Assembly (NCBI GenBank): GCA_963555775.3
Contig: CAUVWY020000009.1
Coordinates: 124,001 to 188,000, forward strand
Reading direction: 5' to 3'
Length of the DNA: 64,000 bases
Source of the DNA: JAJEDW01 sp963555775
GTDB lineage: Bacteria > Acidobacteriota > Terriglobia > 20CM-2-55-15
Under the pieces are notes generated by a model that was given only the letters and a program-made list of their open reading frames with translations, did no database searches and was not told the DNA's origin. A program made the translations under genes and the position numbers. Below, piece after piece: positions 25,510-34,273 of the stretch (position 1 is the stretch's first letter; every line of letters begins with the position of its first letter).

Positions 25510-27417
25510 ATGATTTTCCTGCTGTGTCTGATTTTGTTGTTTCCGGTGTCGTTGTTTGGCCAGTTGAGTTATAGCCAAACTCGTCAGGTTCGTCAGGTCG
25601 GTGCTCCTGTTTACGCGCCCGACGGAACTCGCGTTACATTTACTTTAGATGAAGACATCTGGTTGTTGGATGTGCGATCGGGAGAAGTCAGTCAGTTGAC
25701 GAATGCCCCAGGTCAAGATAGCTCACCGGCTTGGTCTCCAGACGGCCAGCGGCTCGCGTTTGTTTCTGACCGGTCCGGTCGGTCACAGATCCACGTAACG
25801 TCTTTTGATGGGGCCGATCCAGCGCAGCTGACGAACAACGGGACTGGCGTTCGATCGATCCAATGGTCGCCCGACGGCGAGAATATCGCCTATCTGGCGA
25901 CGGACCAACCGGCTGGAGGCGGAGGGCCGAGACAGAGCGACGACCCAGTGGTGATTGTTGGACCCTCGGTGTTCACTCCGACGGTTTCGTTTACCAGGTT
26001 GTGGGTCCAGGATTCAGACGGCGAGACCCCGGCCCGAGTCGTCTCACCTGCCGGATACGATGTTTCCGATTGGACGTGGCTTACGGATTCGCAAGGCGTC
26101 ATCGTTGGAGCGACGAATGAACCTGGCGTCGAGGCGTACACAGATCGCATCTTTTCGCTGTCGGCTTCGGGCGGAGAGTTCACGGAAATCTTGGCACCGA
26201 AAGGACCCTTTAGCGGCCTGTCGGTCTCGCCGGATGGAAAGATCCTCGCTTTCGTGGGATCGCGAGTGGACGGTCCGAGACCGCACGACCTCTACATCGT
26301 TGCCCTTGAAGGCGGCGATGCAGAGAATTTGACGGCTACTTCTATCGACCGTCCGGTCACTCAGTACGTATGGAAAGACAACAACACTTTCGAGGCGCTG
26401 GTTGAGACCGGGTTTCGAAACAGACTATACGCGGTGACGACCAGCGGGAGTGCGACGCCCTTGGTGGACCATGCTGTCGGTCCGTCGACTTTCAGTCCAG
26501 CGCGGGACGGGTCAATCGCGTATGTCGGCGAGACGGCTACTCAGATGCCGGAACTGTATCTGGCGGATACAGGTGGTACGGCGCGGCAGGTCACACGGTT
26601 CAACGACGAGTGGAACCAGATCTCTCTTGGTAGTACTGAGTTTATTAGGTACGAGAGTTCCGACGGGGTCGAGATCGAAGGGCTGTTGTTGGTGCCTCCT
26701 CAGTACAGGGCCGGTACGAGACTGCCGACGATCATGATGTTTCACGGCGGGCCGATCGGCAGATGGGCGGATCGCTTTGACGGCCTAGGTCAGATGCTGG
26801 CGACTCGGGGATATGCCGTGTTCTACCCCAACATCCGGGGTTCGACGGGATACGGTCACAATATGATCGACTTGATTCGATCCAGACGCCTTGGCGGTGA
26901 AGGCTGGGGCGAAGGCACCATCAAAGACGTGATGGCAGGCGCGGACATGTTGATCGAGCGTGGCATCGCGGATCCCGACAGGATGGCGGTCGGCGGTTGG
27001 TCGTATGGGGGATATATGGCGCTGTGGTCCGTGACGCAGACGAACCGATTCAAGGCGGCATACGCCGGCGCGCCAGTCAGCAACATCGCAAGCGAGTTTG
27101 GAACCGAAAACAGCAGACTGGCGACGGAAGACACTTGGAATCTTGGAACGCCTTACGAGGATCCGGAAGAGTATATGAGGAACTCTCCGGTCACATATGT
27201 GAGGAACGTAAAAACCCCGGTCTTGTTGCTTCAGGCTGAGGACGATACGTCCGTTCCATTGGGGCAATCTCAGGAGATGTACCGAGGTCTGAGGCGATAC
27301 GGAGTGAAGACGGAGTTTGTCTTGTATCCGGGGGCCGGCCACTCGTTGAGCCTTGAGAAACACAACCGTGACCGCGCCGAGCGAGTGATCCGGTGGTACG
27401 ACGAACATCTCAAGTAG
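25510..27417 (+). CDS. Secreted S9-family prolyl oligopeptidase-like serine peptidase
   Basis: A 635-residue protein with a signal peptide (MIFLLCLILLFPVSLFG, cleavage near FGQ). Residues 20-390 are a TolB/WD-like beta-propeller with repeated SPDGxxxAF motifs (WSPDGQRLAFVSD, WSPDGENIAYLA, VSPDGKILAFVG). The C-terminal alpha/beta hydrolase (about 410-635) has the oxyanion segment MMFHGGP, the nucleophile in GGWSYGGY (Ser498), Asp578/579 in QAEDDTSVP and His611 in GAGHS. It belongs near the acylaminoacyl-peptidase/DPP group, degrading short peptides in the periplasm or outside. AGGAGAGAAGGATG lies upstream. It is co-oriented with the TonB receptor downstream, suggesting linked peptide use. Confidence 0.95.
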   Translation: MIFLLCLILLFPVSLFGQLSYSQTRQVRQVGAPVYAPDGTRVTFTLDEDIWLLDVRSGEVSQLTNAPGQDSSPAWSPDGQRLAFVSDRSGRSQIHVTSFDGADPAQLTNNGTGVRSIQWSPDGENIAYLATDQPAGGGGPRQSDDPVVIVGPSVFTPTVSFTRLWVQDSDGETPARVVSPAGYDVSDWTWLTDSQGVIVGATNEPGVEAYTDRIFSLSASGGEFTEILAPKGPFSGLSVSPDGKILAFVGSRVDGPRPHDLYIVALEGGDAENLTATSIDRPVTQYVWKDNNTFEALVETGFRNRLYAVTTSGSATPLVDHAVGPSTFSPARDGSIAYVGETATQMPELYLADTGGTARQVTRFNDEWNQISLGSTEFIRYESSDGVEIEGLLLVPPQYRAGTRLPTIMMFHGGPIGRWADRFDGLGQMLATRGYAVFYPNIRGSTGYGHNMIDLIRSRRLGGEGWGEGTIKDVMAGADMLIERGIADPDRMAVGGWSYGGYMALWSVTQTNRFKAAYAGAPVSNIASEFGTENSRLATEDTWNLGTPYEDPEEYMRNSPVTYVRNVKTPVLLLQAEDDTSVPLGQSQEMYRGLRRYGVKTEFVLYPGAGHSLSLEKHNRDRAERVIRWYDEHLK

Positions 27418-27952
27418 ATTTCAACAAGGGATGAAGGGACCGAGCGCTCTTCGCAATCAAAAGACCGGGCGTCACCGAACAGATCGAGGCAGCCGCAAAA
27501 GACAGCGCCGTGTGAGCGCCATGTGCAGGATTACACTGGGCATCCGAGTGATCAGTAGTCTGCACTGTATGCTGGTTTCCGCTGTGCACGGCTTTTTAGG
27601 CACTCTGTGCAAACCGCGTCGGATCCCTGCGTTGCGTCTCGAAACCGTTAAATTGTCGATCTGAAGCCACAATTCTCTCTCACCCGCCGCCCAGCCGTCA
27701 CAGGTAAAAACGGCTGACAACATTGTTGACAACATTATAGAAATCATCTAATCTGCACAACCGAAAGCTTTTTGGACAGATCTGCAGCCGTCGGCAGCAC
27801 GCGCGTTCTATGTTCGTGTGTACTGGTGATATCGGGACTCCTTGTTGTCCCTACGCACCGCAAGTCGTCGTGCAGGGTAGCGGCTAGCTGGAGTCGCAAC
27901 TCAGGACGGTTTCGAACGGGTGGAAAAGAGTAGAATCTCAAGGAGGGGAACA
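27418..27952. other. Intergenic leader of the TonB receptor gene
   Basis: 535 bp without a supportable gene. It contains the promoter-like sequence at 27726-27754 and repeated TGACAACATT boxes just upstream of it. Confidence 0.6.
27726..27754 (+). promoter_or_regulatory. Candidate sigma-70 promoter for TonB receptor
   Basis: TTGACA (27726-27731), a 17-nt spacer, and TAATCT (27749-27754). The box TGACAACATT occurs twice in tandem (27714-27736), overlapping the -35, and may be a regulator site. The ATG is 199 nt downstream. Confidence 0.5.
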
Positions 27953-30900
27953 ATGTCTATAGCACGGTTACGCACTCTCTTGGTGTTTTTTTGTTTTGCT
28001 GTCGGCGTTTCCTCGGCCTTGGGGCAGGCGACGACGTCGGTCCGAGGCACCACTTCGGATCAGAGCGGCGCACTTATTCCTGGCGTGAGCGTTATATTGG
28101 AGAACGTCGGTACCGGCGCTACTCGGATAACGCTTACCGGCGAGGTGGGCGGCTACCAGATCCTGCAAATACAACCGGGCACCTACCGCCTTCGCGCAGA
28201 ACTCGCGGGCTTCAGAACTATCGTGCACGAGAATCTGCAACTTCTTGTCGACACACCGACAACACTGGATCTGCAACTTGAGGTAGGGGAGATCACGCAA
28301 ACGGTCGAGGTTACGGCGGCGGCTACCCCGATTCTCAATACCGTCAACGCTACGCTGGGCAACGCGTTTCAGGAACAGCAGGTCTTGGAGCTTCCGATTG
28401 AATCGCGCAATGTTGCCATGCTGCTGAGCTTGCAGCCGGGCGTCACGTACATGAATGATCGTGATGACGAGGACATGAGGGACTTCCGAAGCGGTGTGGT
28501 GAATGGCGCGCGGAGCGATCAGTCGACGATCAACATGGACGGCGTGGACGTGACGGATCAGGCAAACGGCCAAGCGTTCACATCGGTTCTTCGGACCACT
28601 CCCGACTCGCTGCAGGAGTTCCGCGTCACCACACTCAATTCGCCGGCAACCAGCGGAAATTCGTCGGGCGCGCAGATGTCACTGGTGACAAAGGGAGGGA
28701 CCAACGAGTTTCATGGCACGTTGTACGAATATTTGCGCAATACAGCGACAAGCGCCAATGACTATTTCATCAAGCTGGCCCAGCTCAATAGCGGCGCAAC
28801 GAATAAGCCGCCGAAATTGAATCGTAACGTCTATGGCGGATCGCTGGGCGGGCCCTTTATGCGAGACAGGCTGTTTTTCTTTGTCAATTACGAAGGCCGC
28901 AAAGACCGCCGGGAGCAAAGCATTGTCCGGACTGTGGCGACGGAGTCCTTCAAGGCGGGAAATATATTATATCTCAACGACCAAGGTGGCATCACGACGG
29001 TCACTCCCGCGGACTTGACGGCATGGGATCCGCTCGCAATCGGGCCAAATGCGGCCGTTTCGGAGCTTCTCAGGAGCCAGCCGACTCCGAACGATCAGTC
29101 GACTGGGGACCTCTTGAATAGCGCCGGCTACCGGTTCGCCGCGCCGGTCGGCAGGGACATGAACGTCTACATTGGACGATTGGACTTCCGGATCGATTCG
29201 ACGGGGAATCACAACCTTTTTATGCGTGGCAGCGGTCAAAAAGATCTTGATACGAGTGCCCCCTATCTGCCGGGAGAAGCGCCTCAGCATGTCCGGGCCG
29301 ATCGGAGCAAGGGCTTTGCACTGGGCTATACCTCGGTGCTGACGCCGACTCTCATTAATGAATTACGGTGGGGTTTCACGCGCCGGAGCATCGGCAACAT
29401 CGGGAACAGCTCCGAGCCATTCATCACGCTGACAGGTGGGTGGGGGATGGGGCTGACCCGGACCAATGTAGCGAAGCAGCCGATTCACAATTTCGTCAAT
29501 AACGTCAGTTGGGTGAAAGGCCGGCATACGCTCGAGTTCGGCGGCGGCCTGCTGTTCATTCGAGATCTGCGGTCCGACGACAGTAGCTCGTACAGTAGCG
29601 TGGGTATGGGCATTACGTCCGTGGCCGGCGGAGGCGTCGCGAATACGGGACTGGCCTTCGATCCCCTCACCCACGGTTTTCCGATGGTCGCCAGAACCGC
29701 CAGCAGCTCCTATGATGCGGCGCTGATGACGACTATGGGAATCCTCAGTAGTGCGACTGCGCAATACAACTACAACAAGGATGGCAGTGTGCTGCCGCAG
29801 GGTGAACCGATCGTGCGGCAATACGCAATCAACCAGCTGGACCTCTTCGTTCAGGACTCCTTCCAGTTTAGGCCAAACTTCACCGTGAACGTAGGCCTGC
29901 GGTACATGTACGAGACCCCCCCTTGGGAGATCAACGGCATGGAGATCGTGCCGGACGTGAAACTGAGTGAGTGGCATGCGAACAGGGGCCGCAACATGTT
30001 GAACGGCATTCCGTCGAACCAGGATCCCATCGTCTCCTATGTTCTGGGCGGGAAGGTGAACGGCGGGCGGCCGTTCTACGAGCCGAACAAGAAGAACTTC
30101 TCGCCTCGCATCTCGTTTGCTTGGTCACCCGAGGGCGGGGACGGATGGTTCGGCCGGTTGTTGGGCGATCGCAAGACGTCGATTCGGGCAGGCGCCAGCA
30201 TGGTGTTCGATTCGCTAGGCACCAATATCATCGAAAACTACGGCGTCAACGGATCCTTCGGGTTGTCTACACAACTGCGAGTCCCGCTGGGCGCTCAGGC
30301 GGTCGAGTGTGCGCCTCGGATCGAGGGCTTTTTCGTGCTTCCCGTCTACGGTTGTCCGAACGCGAACGACGGTTTCATGCTACGGCCCGCCCCCCCAGGC
30401 GGCTTTCCGCAGACGCCGCCGGTCGGGTACGAAAACGGTGGGTATAACAGCATCACTGCGCTCGCAGACAACGTCAAGACTCCCTATTCCTACACCTTCA
30501 GCCTGTCGGTGGCGCGAGACCTCGGTAGGGACATGGCGCTAGAATTCTCCTATGTCGGGCGTCTGTCGCACCGATTGCTGGCCCAAAAGGACTTCGCGGA
30601 GTTGATAGACATCCGGGATCCGACTTCGGGTATCTTTGCGAGGGAGGCTTGGAAACGGATGTCGCAGTTGGCGCGCGAAAATACCCCATATACGGAGATC
30701 ACGGAACAGTTGGTAGGCCCGACCGCAGCATTCTGGAACAATCTGTATCCGGGGATTGCGAACGCGTCGCTCAACACCGGCGATGGTGGAAAATGTTCGA
30801 ATCCTGGAACATGCACGCCAATTCAGGGCGGCTATCTGTTGAACGAGCGGTTTCTGTTTGATGACACGTTTGGCACTTGGTTCGTTGATGTGCCGGATCT

Positions 30901-31744
30901 AATCTGCGCGGCGGATAGTCCCTGCAGTAGTCTAGGCCACTACGTGTACTACAGTCCTCAGTTTTACAGCATGAGGACCGGGCAGTCGGCTGCAGAGGCG
31001 AACTATCACGCGTTGCAGGTCTCGTTGCGGAAGCGTTTTTCGGACGGCCTCTCGTTCGACGCGAACTACGTCTGGTCCAAATCGCACGATGAGAGTTCGA
31101 TCGGAACAGAGCGTCGTTTTGGGAGAATCTATGCGTGGGACAAAAGCCTTACGTATGCGGTTTCCGACTTCGACATGACCCATCAGTTCAATGCCAATTG
31201 GGTTTGGGGACTGCCGTTTGGCCGTGGTCAAGCCTTCGGCGGGGATGCTCCCGGGTGGGTGAACGCGCTTACAGGGGGCTGGCAGTTGTCGGGGATGTTT
31301 CGGTTGACCAGCGGCCTGCCGATAAGCATCCGGAATGGCCAAAAGTGGGCGACATCCAACATCAATTACGCGACCCAGACTCGCCCGGTGGAAACAACGA
31401 CGACTAAGTTCGCCGACGGTACCGTGAATGTGTTTGCGGATCCAGCGGCGGCGCATGCGTCGTTCGATTTCGCGTATATGGGAGAAGCGGGCGGGCGGAA
31501 CGTTTTGCGCGGCGACGGCTACCTGAGCCTGGATGCGTCGCTGAGCAAGCGGTGGAACATGCCTTATGATGAAGGCCACTCGATTCAGCTCCGCTGGGAA
31601 GTGTTTAACGTGGGCAACTTCACTCGATTCGATTTCGATCCCTTTAGCGCTGGAAACCTGACGCGAAGTAACAACTTCGGTAACTATGGGAGCCTGTTAA
31701 CCAGTCCACGGGTAATGCAGTTCGGTCTTCGTTACGAATTCTAG
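27953..31744 (+). CDS. Oar-type TonB-dependent receptor with carboxypeptidase-regulatory domain
   Basis: A 1263-residue outer-membrane protein, started at MSIARLRTLLVFFCFA (AAGGAGGGG 4 nt upstream) rather than 11 codons earlier. A signal peptide ends near SSALGQ. Residues about 28-110 are a CarboxypepD_reg-like fold (VRGTTSDQSGALIPGVSV, then GTYRLRAELAGF), then a plug domain (SRNVAMLLSLQPGV, GARSDQSTINMDGVDVTDQ) and a long beta-barrel ending in aromatic LRYEF. This Oar architecture is expanded in Acidobacteriota and takes up oligosaccharides or peptides. Cysteine pairs (CSNPGTC, CAADSPC) sit in putative extracellular loops. It may feed the S9 peptidase upstream. Confidence 0.95.
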   Translation: MSIARLRTLLVFFCFAVGVSSALGQATTSVRGTTSDQSGALIPGVSVILENVGTGATRITLTGEVGGYQILQIQPGTYRLRAELAGFRTIVHENLQLLVDTPTTLDLQLEVGEITQTVEVTAAATPILNTVNATLGNAFQEQQVLELPIESRNVAMLLSLQPGVTYMNDRDDEDMRDFRSGVVNGARSDQSTINMDGVDVTDQANGQAFTSVLRTTPDSLQEFRVTTLNSPATSGNSSGAQMSLVTKGGTNEFHGTLYEYLRNTATSANDYFIKLAQLNSGATNKPPKLNRNVYGGSLGGPFMRDRLFFFVNYEGRKDRREQSIVRTVATESFKAGNILYLNDQGGITTVTPADLTAWDPLAIGPNAAVSELLRSQPTPNDQSTGDLLNSAGYRFAAPVGRDMNVYIGRLDFRIDSTGNHNLFMRGSGQKDLDTSAPYLPGEAPQHVRADRSKGFALGYTSVLTPTLINELRWGFTRRSIGNIGNSSEPFITLTGGWGMGLTRTNVAKQPIHNFVNNVSWVKGRHTLEFGGGLLFIRDLRSDDSSSYSSVGMGITSVAGGGVANTGLAFDPLTHGFPMVARTASSSYDAALMTTMGILSSATAQYNYNKDGSVLPQGEPIVRQYAINQLDLFVQDSFQFRPNFTVNVGLRYMYETPPWEINGMEIVPDVKLSEWHANRGRNMLNGIPSNQDPIVSYVLGGKVNGGRPFYEPNKKNFSPRISFAWSPEGGDGWFGRLLGDRKTSIRAGASMVFDSLGTNIIENYGVNGSFGLSTQLRVPLGAQAVECAPRIEGFFVLPVYGCPNANDGFMLRPAPPGGFPQTPPVGYENGGYNSITALADNVKTPYSYTFSLSVARDLGRDMALEFSYVGRLSHRLLAQKDFAELIDIRDPTSGIFAREAWKRMSQLARENTPYTEITEQLVGPTAAFWNNLYPGIANASLNTGDGGKCSNPGTCTPIQGGYLLNERFLFDDTFGTWFVDVPDLICAADSPCSSLGHYVYYSPQFYSMRTGQSAAEANYHALQVSLRKRFSDGLSFDANYVWSKSHDESSIGTERRFGRIYAWDKSLTYAVSDFDMTHQFNANWVWGLPFGRGQAFGGDAPGWVNALTGGWQLSGMFRLTSGLPISIRNGQKWATSNINYATQTRPVETTTTKFADGTVNVFADPAAAHASFDFAYMGEAGGRNVLRGDGYLSLDASLSKRWNMPYDEGHSIQLRWEVFNVGNFTRFDFDPFSAGNLTRSNNFGNYGSLLTSPRVMQFGLRYEF

Positions 31745-32160
31745 GACGAAGTCCCTCCTTGTGGCAAAACCAAAGGTTTTTCCACCGCCGGCCGCCGTGG
31801 GAGTCTGTGTGGATTTTCACGGCGGCGGCAGTTTCCGGACCTCTCGTAAGCTTGCCGGTGAAGATGACACTTCTAAGGTGGAGTTCCCTGGAGCCAGTGA
31901 TCCCTGCATCTCTGGACCCGTGGGGGGCGTCGACGGTGTCCAGAAGACCGTGGCGGCAAGTCCATCCAGCTTTCAAGAGTGCCTTCGAATCGCCCGCAAT
32001 TCCGGGCCCGCCCCGTGAGCAGACTCCTGTTCGGCGATACCGTCCTCCTCTAAGGGTTTCAACCTTATTCCCTGACATCGAAACAAGTATTAACAGCGTT
32101 TTGGGTATGCGAACGATATCGCCGCTATCGCGTTATGTGAGGAGGGGCGTTGTTGTTCTT
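31745..32160. other. Intergenic stretch between TonB receptor and NCS1 gene
   Basis: 416 bp between convergent genes. I see no supportable gene. A piece at 31770-31840 (TTTTCCACCGCCGGCCGCCG.., GTGTGGATTTTCACGGCGGC) recalls the non-coding leader of the IS21 elements in this window (TTTCCA../TTTTCACGC..), so it may be an old IS remnant. Confidence 0.45.
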
Positions 32161-33588
32161 TCAATCGGCATGAACGTAGCCGCCGCGCCCGGAAGGGATA
32201 ACAAACAGTCGGGTGAGCAGGTAGTACGCGCACATCGTAACCAGCATAGCCGGAACGGACGCGGACAAACTTTGAAAAGCGCGGCCGTTGGCAAATGTGA
32301 AAGGATCAAATAAGAGGAAGTAGGTGCCGACACCCAGTCCCACGGAGGCAATCGCCACAAGGTTCACTCCCCGCCAGAAAGCGTAGGCATTTGACGGCGA
32401 CGTACCGAAGATTTCTCGAACGTCAATCCGCTGCCTTCGCAAGACAAAGAAGTCAACTATCCAGATACCGGCGAGCGGACTCATCAAGGTGCCCGTGATG
32501 GCCAGCAGAGTGCCGAAGTGGGAGTACACCCAACCAGAAAACAGTGTCAGCATCGCGCAAGGCACCGTAAAAATGGTAACCAATTGCATCCAGCGCATGT
32601 GTTGGAAAAGCGTCCTTTGCCGGAGTGCCACACAGGCGACGTACACCGTGGAAACCGTCGCTGTTATGTTGCCGAATGCGATGAACAATAGCATCGTGAC
32701 CCCTAGACCCGCGCCAGCCAACGGAACCATCCATTGCGTCGGGTCACTGGTGCCGAAGCGAAGCCCCGCGACCAAACCAACCACGCTGGCGATCACGGCA
32801 AAAAGGTTAAGTCCGATCATGTTGGGCCAAAACGCAGAACGCTTGGTCTTCGAGAGACGCGCTAGATTTCCCACGAAGCACCACCACCCAAACCCCGCTC
32901 CAAGGTTCAGTTCGAAGGCGATAATAAAACCTTCCCATCGGTCACGAGTTTGATCGAGCGGCTGGAGGGCCAACAGTTCGCCGACGCTCAGTTCCCTGAG
33001 AATGGTGACGACCATCAGAATCATCATGATGCCCAGGCCCGGTGCCACAAATCGGCTCAATTCCCGAATAGACTTGGCGCCGCGCCTCAACACGAACCAG
33101 CAGAAGATCAACCCGAGCAAGGCGACTGAGGTAGTAATCCAAATCTCAACTGCGTTGGGTACTTCCATCACTGCCCTCAAGATGTTGAGAGCGACGTTTC
33201 CTAACATGGCCATCAGTATCGCCGTCCAGCCAACCCAGATGATCTCTGACAATGTCAGGGGAAAAAGGGTTCCCCGGTAGCCGAACACACTGCGCAGCAA
33301 GGTAAATTGCTCAATGCCGTATTTGTTGGAGGCGATAGCAGTAGACAGGGCTGCAAAGAGGACCCCGACGGAGTTTCCGGCGAGGATCGCTGCCGTACCC
33401 GTCTTCAAGTCCACAAACTGCGCGCAAATCCCGCCGATCAGGAAGACCCATGTCGCAATTGCTAGACCGATCGTGATTCGCGTGTAGTCGAGGAAGCCCC
33501 AAATGCGCTCGTGAGGAAGTATCGGCAGAACTTCATTCCAACTTTCTCGAGCTATTTCCTCCTCGATGCTCAATTTTTCATCGCCCAC
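32161..33588 (-). CDS. NCS1-family nucleobase/amine:cation symporter
   Basis: About 475 residues with 12 predicted TM helices, cytosine-permease/allantoin-permease type. The GTG start at 33588 is chosen because GGAGGGAAGAGTC precedes it; the frame continues 5 codons upstream from a TTG. Family features include the unwound TM1 region near RITIGLAIATWVF, GNSVGVLFAALSTAIASNKYG, RSVFGYRG, and SPLAGIWIVDFFVLRR near the C-terminus. The substrate is unknown; NCS1 carriers move cytosine, allantoin, hydantoins and related compounds. As last gene of the ureohydrolase operon, a guanidino or amino compound is an inference. Confidence 0.9.
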   Translation of the reverse strand: MGDEKLSIEEEIARESWNEVLPILPHERIWGFLDYTRITIGLAIATWVFLIGGICAQFVDLKTGTAAILAGNSVGVLFAALSTAIASNKYGIEQFTLLRSVFGYRGTLFPLTLSEIIWVGWTAILMAMLGNVALNILRAVMEVPNAVEIWITTSVALLGLIFCWFVLRRGAKSIRELSRFVAPGLGIMMILMVVTILRELSVGELLALQPLDQTRDRWEGFIIAFELNLGAGFGWWCFVGNLARLSKTKRSAFWPNMIGLNLFAVIASVVGLVAGLRFGTSDPTQWMVPLAGAGLGVTMLLFIAFGNITATVSTVYVACVALRQRTLFQHMRWMQLVTIFTVPCAMLTLFSGWVYSHFGTLLAITGTLMSPLAGIWIVDFFVLRRQRIDVREIFGTSPSNAYAFWRGVNLVAIASVGLGVGTYFLLFDPFTFANGRAFQSLSASVPAMLVTMCAYYLLTRLFVIPSGRGGYVHAD

Positions 33589-33610
33589 GACTCTTCCCTC
33601 CAACAGATCG

Positions 33611-33841
33611 TCAGCGCCATCCCCAAGTCATCGCCAGGATGGGTATCAAAACGCCAAACAGGAACATCAGTAGATAGTCGATTCCATTGAACTCGCCGAT
33701 GGGCCTAAAATCGCGGTCCTCCGGAGCTAGGATCGACAACCTTCTTTCGAGCTCTCGCTGAAAGGCAGCATCAAACTGATCTCGAGAGGCATCCTTCTCG
33801 GGTGGCGGCGCCGGCTTGGAGTTGGTCATCTCTTCCGACAT
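33611..33841 (-). CDS. 76-residue single-TM protein preceding NCS1 transporter
   Basis: The N-terminal 50 residues are charged and soluble (MSEEMTNSKPAPPPEKDASR, then FQRELERRLSILAPEDRDF), the C-terminus one TM helix (YLLMFLFGVLIPILAMTWGWR) ending two residues inside the far side. The ATG abuts the RidA stop with no gap and its stop is 22 nt from the transporter's GTG. The gene is therefore tightly coupled to both. Small subunits are known for some SSS carriers; for NCS1 carriers I know of none. A carrier subunit or regulator is a reasonable hypothesis. Confidence 0.75.
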   Translation of the reverse strand: MSEEMTNSKPAPPPEKDASRDQFDAAFQRELERRLSILAPEDRDFRPIGEFNGIDYLLMFLFGVLIPILAMTWGWR

Positions 33842-34240
33842 TCAATCGCCTACTGCATCGACCTGAACTTCTACCATCCAGTCCGGATCGACGAGCCTGC
33901 TGACTTCGACCAGTGTCGAGGCGGGTGGTGTCTCACCGAAAGCTGCCTTGGCAATCGGTTTCTCATACTTCATGTATTCATCCATATTCGTTGTGAACGT
34001 GTAGATATGTACCACGTTTTCCCAAGTAAGATTCGCAGCTTTCAATGCTCTGGTCACCATTTCGTAAACGACCTCGAGTTGGTGCTTCATGTCTCCCTTT
34101 CCGATGTTTTCGCGGCTGAGCCCTATCGACACCTGACCCGATATCCGATAGGATCGTCGTCCTTCGCTCTGCACGATCTGCGCATAAAGATTGTCAAAGG
34201 GCTCGTGCAAGGTTTCTGGATTCATTTTTTCAATCTTCAT
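33842..34240 (-). CDS. RidA/YjgF-family enamine/imine deaminase
   Basis: A 132-residue RidA-fold protein, started at ATG 34240 (GAGG 7 nt upstream; a GTG precedes it). Features: SYRISGQVSIG, ALKAANLTWENVVHIYTFTT, PPASTLVEVSRL and VDPDWMVEVQVDAV, with Glu in the last strand as in family members that hydrolyse enamine/imine intermediates. The usual arginine of the VxRxxV motif appears replaced: the segment reads TLVEVSRLV. In this operon it could clear imines formed from amino aldehydes. It sits between the aldehyde dehydrogenase and the small membrane protein. Confidence 0.9.
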   Translation of the reverse strand: MKIEKMNPETLHEPFDNLYAQIVQSEGRRSYRISGQVSIGLSRENIGKGDMKHQLEVVYEMVTRALKAANLTWENVVHIYTFTTNMDEYMKYEKPIAKAAFGETPPASTLVEVSRLVDPDWMVEVQVDAVGD

Positions 34241-34273
34241 CACTCGACCTCGTTGCTGTGAAGTCCACGCTTC

